A stretch of 64,000 nt of DNA. It comes from Macrostomum hystrix (taxonomy: Eukaryota > Platyhelminthes > Macrostomidae). The notes under the pieces were generated by a model. The model searched no databases. It was not told where the DNA came from and worked only from the letters and a program-made list of their open reading frames with translations. The position numbers and the translations under genes were made by a program. Positions 58,632-64,000 of the stretch are shown piece after piece. Location of the stretch: NCBI GenBank assembly GCA_950097015.1, contig CATNEN010000035.1, positions 1 to 64,000 on the forward strand. Reading direction: 5' to 3'. The first letter of the stretch is position 1; the number at the start of each line of letters is the position of its first letter.

Positions 58632-58925
58632 ACCTGGTGGGGGTTGTTGCCCAATCGGTTAGAGAGTCGGACTTACGACTTGAAGGTCGGGGGCTCGATT
58701 CCCGACTCCACACAGGAAGAATCAATTTGTGTCCTATAGCAAGACCGCTTAACTCCGCGTTGCTTCAGTTACCTCAGCATTAGCTGGGGTAATTGCGGGT
58801 GGGTGTGGTTTCTCTCCCGTCCATGGACTGAACAGCTGTACGCAGCCTTCAGATGTGCCGCGCAATAGCTGTGTGCTCTAAGCTGCACATATGGTCCAAT
58901 TAATTAGGGCAGGTGTTTTTATGAA
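58632..58925 (+). mobile_element. tRNA-derived SINE, copy 3
   Basis: The best preserved of three copies. The head has ATCGGTTAGAGAG (A-box region) and GGGGGCTCGATTCCC (B box), sharing CGACTTGAAGGTCGGGGG with the copy at 26783. The tail has TCCATGGACTGAACAGCTGT and CAGCCTTCAGATGTGCCG. It ends near an AT-rich sequence. No target-site duplication was certain. Confidence 0.82.
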
Positions 58926-59103
58926 ATATATATTTTTATTCCTATCTATACTTACACTATACTTATGTAATAGGTAATTACTATTCAATTCAACTGAGAA
59001 ACTGTGTGAATTCACCCGATTACTAGCTCATAATAGTTATAAGTGTTGTAATTTATTTTGAAGACAGCCAACTTTCCTATTCGACTGAATTCAATTCCAA
59101 CAG
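58926..59103 (+). promoter_or_regulatory. 5' flank and splice acceptor of the VLIG gene
   Basis: AT-rich sequence ending in AATTCCAACAG at 59093-59103, an acceptor-like site 15 nt before the ATG at 59119. It is consistent with a 5'UTR intron or spliced-leader addition. Confidence 0.45.
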
Positions 59104-59118
59104 AGGTTCAGCAAGCCG

Positions 59119-62100
59119 ATGTCCGGAGCAGCCGAGACAGCCAGCTCGCTGGGCGCACTTGTCCCAAAGCTGAGCCTCTCACAATGGCACCCAGGAAAAC
59201 TCACTGTTGAGGAAGCCAACGCCGTCGGTATGACCGACAGCACCAAAGTAGGCCTAAGGCTCATCCGGCAGCTCATTAGCTGTAACGCAAAGGCCAGGGA
59301 TGAAGTCGCACTGCCGCAGCAAGATCAGAACTTGCCAATCATGGAGACGGATCGTCCGGACGATGGATGGGACGAAGACGACGATGAAGCTGCCGACTCT
59401 GGAGTGGACAATCCGGTGGACATCCTGCTAGCAAGCTTCGTGTGCTGCAGCGACGACTTAAAACAGCTGATCTGTCAAAGGCTGTTCATGTGTAAGCTGG
59501 CTTTCCCATTCCTTTATCGGGATGAAGCGAACAAACTAGTGACAAATCATGAAAACCTGCGAGCCATTGCGGTGGAGTACAAGGACCAGCTTGGGCGGGC
59601 TGTGGAACTGCCAGTCTTCTCAGAGCAACCGGTTCTTTGCGTTGCCTTTGTGCGCATCGGCTCACACAGCATATCGAAGTCCAAGATGCTGAACCTCTTG
59701 CTAAACGATGGCAGGCATGAAACGTTTTTCAATCGAGAAAGCGTGAACGGTTCGTCAAGACTGAAGTTCTCGAGAGGACTTGTTGAAGCAGCCATGTACC
59801 TTCCGACAGGTGGCAGCAACAATCCGTTCGTTGCACTCAACTTGAGGGGCGACGTCAGGGAAAATCTGGAGCAAGGCAATGTACTTTCTAAGTGTGCCAG
59901 TGTAGTTGTTTGTTTCGTAGCTGTTGAAGACGTGCTTCAGGACCAGGTTGTTTCACGCCTGAAGGAGCTGGCTGCAGAGTCAAACAACTTGGTCCTCATT
60001 CTTACAAAGCGAGATCCAGAGGCTACAGCCAGCTCTTCGTTGCGAAATAAAATTCTAGAGAGCATGAGGGAGGTGAGCAGTAGGATGAAACTGGTTCTTG
60101 GATTCAAAAACCGCAACTGCAAGAGCCTTCGTGAGGTTCAAGGAGATGTCATGAAGGCCCTAGAAGAGACGGAATGTGATTTCAGAGTGATTGCCGAACA
60201 CGTTCAAGCTACTGGCCTTTTTAGTGACGTCCGTGAGTCAAGCAGCGAAATGTCAGAACTAGCAGCTGGTATTACAAAGAACTTTCACAACTGTGAGGAC
60301 AAGACACACTTCAAGGAAAAGTTTCTACCATTGCACATGAACCTGTGGCAGGAGTACAGCAGATTGCACAAAAAGACTCAGTCCGCTAAATTTGACAAGG
60401 AGGATCTCAGCAAGCTGCAGGAACAAATGCTGACGATCAGAAATAAGCAAGTTGAATCGTGCATGGAGTTATCTCCTATCATCAAGGACCTATTTGCAGG
60501 CCTAAATTCAACACTGCTAGCAGACAAAGTAGAAAAAGCGATTGTTCTTCTTGAAGGAATCAGGCAAAGATTCTATGAGTCGGGAATCAAAGTCATTCCA
60601 CCACTTCAAGGCGCATATTTAGAAGCTAAGAGGAAACTTGACGATTGCTTGAGCAGTACTGAGGCCGAAGCGCTGAAAGAGACTTGTCTTGCTGCGGAGA
60701 GGAACCTAATAAATGCATCGCTTGATTTAATCAGCCTTTTCAGAGAAGCCGGTCAAATCTACGAATCCAGCAAAGAAAACTCAATTGAGTTTACGCCACG
60801 CTTGAAAAGCGAAGTTTCGAACTTGCCGAACACCTTTGCGCAGCTGCTACTACACGGAATACCACTAGAGATTCTGGACGGTGATTCAAGCAACATCCCA
60901 ATCATCTGGATCTCCGAGGTGCTCCGAGCTTGCTACAAACTGGTTGGCGAGAAGAAACTATTCGTAATTTCAGTTCTAGGCGTGCAAAGTTCAGGAAAGT
61001 CCACACTTTTGAACACCATGTTTGGCCTGCGGTTTCCTGTGAGTGCTGGTCGGTGCACCAGAGGAGCCTACCTTCAGATTTTGAGAGTATCCCGCGACTC
61101 TGGCCTACCGTTTGACTATGTTGCCATTATCGATACGGAAGGTCTGAAGGCTCCGGAGCTCGGATCCACAAGCCCTCGACACGACAACGAGCTTGCGACC
61201 CTGGTCATCGGATTAGGCGATGTGTCCATTGTGAACATCAAGGGCGAGAACTCATCTGATATGAGCGAGATACTGCCCATTGCGGTGAACGCTTTTCTGC
61301 GGATGCGTCAGGTAAACAAGAGACTGGAGATTCAACGGAGCTGCGTCTTCATTCATCAAAACGTGTCTGCCGTCTCTGCCAAGGAGAAGATGGAAGAAGC
61401 TACTGTGGTCATGAAGAAGCGCTTGGACGACTTCACTCGTGAGGCAGCGGAAGCAGAGGGACTTGCCGATGTTCGCTATTTTAGCGATGTCATTTCGTTT
61501 GATAGCAAGACAGACATCTTCTTCATGCCGGATTTGTGGTTCGGAGACCCTCCATTGGCTTCAGTGAATCCGGGATATACGGAGAAGGTACTCCAGATTC
61601 GAGAGCACATTGTTTTTAACCTGTCTCAAAGGCAGCAGACGTTTGTCACTTTCCATGATTTTTCAATTCGAATCGGGGACATGTGGAAGGCAATCGTGTC
61701 TGAAGACTTTGTGTTCAGTTTTCGAAACAGTATCGAAATGAAGGCCTACCATCACATGGAGCTTGCTCTTATCGACTGCAAGGATAAGATTGACGACTTC
61801 GGAAACGAATGGCTGCACAAGACGGCATTTGTACGAATCAAAATGACAACTAGCGAGGAACGCCTTACCGAGGAATTCCACAAGCTGCAGCGAGAAATGT
61901 GTCAGGAAATGAGTTGTGCCCTGTCAGACTCAAATGAAAAACTCGAAAAGTACTTTGAGGAAGATTCGTACAAGGAATACAGTGTTCAGTGGAAGCAAGG
62001 AACGTTGCTCACCCTTGAACGGGCCTGCAACACAAAGCAAGAAGAACTCGAGGACAGAATGAAAGATGAAGCAAAAATCCAGCGGCTTGAAATCAGTCAG

Positions 62101-63897
62101 TCTGCCAAGCATAAGCAGTGGGAGAAGCTGGCCCTTCAAAGAGCAAAAGACTTGGCTGAGACGATCACCAGTAGAGAGATCTCAGAAGACATAATCAGTC
62201 AAGGTTTTGATAATATGTGGGAGACGATAATCAGCGAACTGCCTTCTGAACAGCCTCACAGCGGCGTCCCGATTTCAGAACAAATCGCTGCATTGCTGTC
62301 CGACCTGTTCCACAAGGACGCTTCAATTCTAAAACACTCTCTGGAACAGAATCCTTTAAGCAATCAGCTTTCTGAGGATGATGTAGAGCCATTCTTATCC
62401 GACTGCTTAGAAGAAGCGCGATTCGCAAACGACGCGGCCCCTGCTGCGAGAACCAAGACCTTCATAGCAGGCGCCAAGGTGTTCGAATCCGTCAAGCCGC
62501 TTCTGCGGGACATTAGGAATCGAGACTCCGGGTTTTACGCTGCCGATGCAAGGAAGATTCTCAGCGAGGTCATTCGAGTTATCCGAGAAAAAAGAAGCGA
62601 TCTATCAGCTGATGGCGTCAGCCTCACTGTGGCCTTTGAGATGAAAGTTGCAATCGGAGTCTGCCGACTGGCTATGCCCATCTTCACCAAAATTGACCAG
62701 GCTTACAGACAGAAACTGAGCGTCAAGGCGCGACTTGCCGCACTGAAGGAAAAAATCTTTAACCTCTACAAGAACATGGTCGAATGCAAGACAGGAGAGA
62801 AGATTGCTGCAGACTTTGTTGCGGATCACGTGGCCGAGTTGATTAAAGCTGCAGTCTTGGAGAGAATGACCGACAAACTAAAGGTCCACCTCAGGAACCA
62901 GATTGGAAGGCACAAGTACTACCTGATTGTCATGATGCTTAGTGAGTGGGCTAATAAGGACGACTTCCAGTCGGTGATTTCCTACGTAAAGAACTCCAAG
63001 ACGGCAGCTCTCAACTGGCTCACTTCCTTTATTAACCGATTTCTCTTTACTCGAAATGAATCAAACAAGACTGCTTTTGCAGAAATTGTGGTGGCGGATG
63101 TCGCTGCATCGATATTTAAGAAGGCTTACGAATCGTGCGAAGAAGCGAGCAAAGCAATGAAGGGGATATCTGGTCATAAATGCCTGGCGCGCTGGAGCGA
63201 GGATTTTGGGAAGCTCATGTCCCGAGAGCTGGCCGTGAGGGCCGAGGATTTAGCTCCCATTTTCGGCAATCAAATCGGCAACTTTTCCGACTTTGCTGAA
63301 ACTCTGAAAGAAGGCCTGCGTGTCAAGAGTCGGCAGTTGACGGACTGGCTCGGCCAGATGGACGAGACCTTAGTTAAGTGGCAAGGCAGCGCTACTCTAT
63401 ATTCCGCTGTGCTTGAGTGCCTTTGGGGCTGCGACTCTCAATGTCCCTTCTGCAACGAGCCGTGCTCAAATGCAACAGCTGGGCATCATAATGTGGATGG
63501 CGTTTCGCACAAATGCATCCAGCACCGACCGACGTGTGCCTCGGGAATGCAGAACAGAATTACTCAACAGGCCGTCCCAAATACTTGCGGCTACTCTATT
63601 CAAGATCAGAACCGAAGCTTTTCTTGCACTGTATGTGTAAAGAACCGCGTGCATACGGATGAATGCAACCAATTTCGGGCGTATCATCCTTACAAAAACT
63701 ACAAGAAGTTCTTTCCAGCTTGGGACATTGCTCCTGATCCCGCGAATTCGAGTTCCAAATACTGGATGTGGTTTGTGTGGACCTTCAGAGAGCAACTAAA
63801 GGCAGAACACGGCTACAAGATTGACGAAATTCCAGAAGCATGGTCTGCTGTTACAAAGGAGGCCGCAGACAAGAGCCTACGAGATCTGCTTGATTAG
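59119..63897 (+). CDS. very large inducible GTPase (VLIG/URGCP family), single exon
   Basis: An intact 1592-residue GTPase in one uninterrupted exon. The N-terminal URGCP-type region (VDILLASFVCCSDDLKQLIC, residues about 100-135) is followed by a degenerate first G-like domain, where the P-loop position reads GSHSISKS (181-188). The active GTPase core has GVQSSGKS (621-628), DTEG (672-675), the RHDNELATLVIGLGD block from 687 and HQNV (746-749) at the G4 position, as in vertebrate VLIGs. Charged helical segments follow. A Cys/His cluster begins with CPFCNEPC at 1442, and the family C terminus YKNYKKFFPAWDI...YWMWF is present. Vertebrate VLIG and GVIN genes are also single giant exons and are interferon-induced, but their proteins are longer (about 2400 residues). 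A role in immunity here is an inference. The start was chosen at the first in-frame ATG before the conserved N terminus. Confidence 0.93.
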   Translation: MSGAAETASSLGALVPKLSLSQWHPGKLTVEEANAVGMTDSTKVGLRLIRQLISCNAKARDEVALPQQDQNLPIMETDRPDDGWDEDDDEAADSGVDNPVDILLASFVCCSDDLKQLICQRLFMCKLAFPFLYRDEANKLVTNHENLRAIAVEYKDQLGRAVELPVFSEQPVLCVAFVRIGSHSISKSKMLNLLLNDGRHETFFNRESVNGSSRLKFSRGLVEAAMYLPTGGSNNPFVALNLRGDVRENLEQGNVLSKCASVVVCFVAVEDVLQDQVVSRLKELAAESNNLVLILTKRDPEATASSSLRNKILESMREVSSRMKLVLGFKNRNCKSLREVQGDVMKALEETECDFRVIAEHVQATGLFSDVRESSSEMSELAAGITKNFHNCEDKTHFKEKFLPLHMNLWQEYSRLHKKTQSAKFDKEDLSKLQEQMLTIRNKQVESCMELSPIIKDLFAGLNSTLLADKVEKAIVLLEGIRQRFYESGIKVIPPLQGAYLEAKRKLDDCLSSTEAEALKETCLAAERNLINASLDLISLFREAGQIYESSKENSIEFTPRLKSEVSNLPNTFAQLLLHGIPLEILDGDSSNIPIIWISEVLRACYKLVGEKKLFVISVLGVQSSGKSTLLNTMFGLRFPVSAGRCTRGAYLQILRVSRDSGLPFDYVAIIDTEGLKAPELGSTSPRHDNELATLVIGLGDVSIVNIKGENSSDMSEILPIAVNAFLRMRQVNKRLEIQRSCVFIHQNVSAVSAKEKMEEATVVMKKRLDDFTREAAEAEGLADVRYFSDVISFDSKTDIFFMPDLWFGDPPLASVNPGYTEKVLQIREHIVFNLSQRQQTFVTFHDFSIRIGDMWKAIVSEDFVFSFRNSIEMKAYHHMELALIDCKDKIDDFGNEWLHKTAFVRIKMTTSEERLTEEFHKLQREMCQEMSCALSDSNEKLEKYFEEDSYKEYSVQWKQGTLLTLERACNTKQEELEDRMKDEAKIQRLEISQSAKHKQWEKLALQRAKDLAETITSREISEDIISQGFDNMWETIISELPSEQPHSGVPISEQIAALLSDLFHKDASILKHSLEQNPLSNQLSEDDVEPFLSDCLEEARFANDAAPAARTKTFIAGAKVFESVKPLLRDIRNRDSGFYAADARKILSEVIRVIREKRSDLSADGVSLTVAFEMKVAIGVCRLAMPIFTKIDQAYRQKLSVKARLAALKEKIFNLYKNMVECKTGEKIAADFVADHVAELIKAAVLERMTDKLKVHLRNQIGRHKYYLIVMMLSEWANKDDFQSVISYVKNSKTAALNWLTSFINRFLFTRNESNKTAFAEIVVADVAASIFKKAYESCEEASKAMKGISGHKCLARWSEDFGKLMSRELAVRAEDLAPIFGNQIGNFSDFAETLKEGLRVKSRQLTDWLGQMDETLVKWQGSATLYSAVLECLWGCDSQCPFCNEPCSNATAGHHNVDGVSHKCIQHRPTCASGMQNRITQQAVPNTCGYSIQDQNRSFSCTVCVKNRVHTDECNQFRAYHPYKNYKKFFPAWDIAPDPANSSSKYWMWFVWTFREQLKAEHGYKIDEIPEAWSAVTKEAADKSLRDLLD

Positions 63898-64000
63898 GAC
63901 AATTTTTTACCACAAGAATTCGCAAATACGTCGTAGGCTTGCTGGAAAAAAGAACTAAGTTATGACTAAGATAGTAAGACTATCGATCCAGTAATGAATT
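63898..64000. other. 3' flank of the VLIG gene
   Basis: The last 103 bp contain no AATAAA, so the 3' end of the transcript lies outside the window. Confidence 0.5.

Overview
This is a 64-kb stretch of a nuclear metazoan genome, probably a flatworm and possibly a Macrostomum-like one. Animal origin is clear: spliced genes for a protocadherin, ribosomal protein S19, a TNFAIP8-family protein, a KChIP-like calcium sensor homologue and an RGS3-like C2-PDZ-PH protein, plus a eukaryotic tRNA-Ala(AGC). The flatworm hint is a 37-nt segment at 58060-58096 whose end (CAATTTATTGCATG) matches the AUG-terminated spliced leaders (SLs) of flatworms. In addition, five genes have a good splice acceptor 0-44 nt before their start codon, and in RPS19 no genomic start codon could be found. 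The species assignment is an inference.

Layout. 1-3.1 kb: three minisatellites. 4.76-8.3 kb: five-exon protocadherin on the minus strand. 8.3-30.8 kb: no recognisable gene, but ten tandem arrays, two of three copies of a tRNA-derived SINE family, and three arrays of one 29-bp minisatellite family, one of them inverted. 31.2-31.9 kb: TNFAIP8-like gene on the minus strand, squeezed between two arrays that share a GGGATCTA core; the upstream array is 3.3 kb. 36.2-38.6 kb: two more arrays. 39.1-39.8 kb: single-exon KChIP-like gene. 40-43.5 kb: AT-rich and array-free. 43.5-44.8 kb: RPS19, with a 39-bp-unit array in its intron. 47.3-54.5 kb: eight-exon RGS3-like gene with different minisatellites in introns 1, 3 and 5 and an antisense tRNA-Ala gene in intron 7. 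54.6-59.1 kb: AT-rich spacer with a GC-rich island, an 18-bp inverted repeat, the SL-like segment and a SINE. 59.1-63.9 kb: intact single-exon very large inducible GTPase (VLIG/URGCP family).

The dominant character is tandem-repeat saturation: 21 arrays with units of 14-83 bp make up roughly a quarter of the window. Most long open frames in the window are these arrays read in phase and are not genes. Several arrays show higher-order periodicity, a sign of local homogenisation. The genes are functionally unrelated (adhesion, phosphoinositide or apoptosis control, ion-channel modulation, translation, G-protein scaffolding, putative immune GTPase). Nothing suggests an operon. All exon junctions were placed by eye from GT/AG sites, phase continuity and family resemblance.
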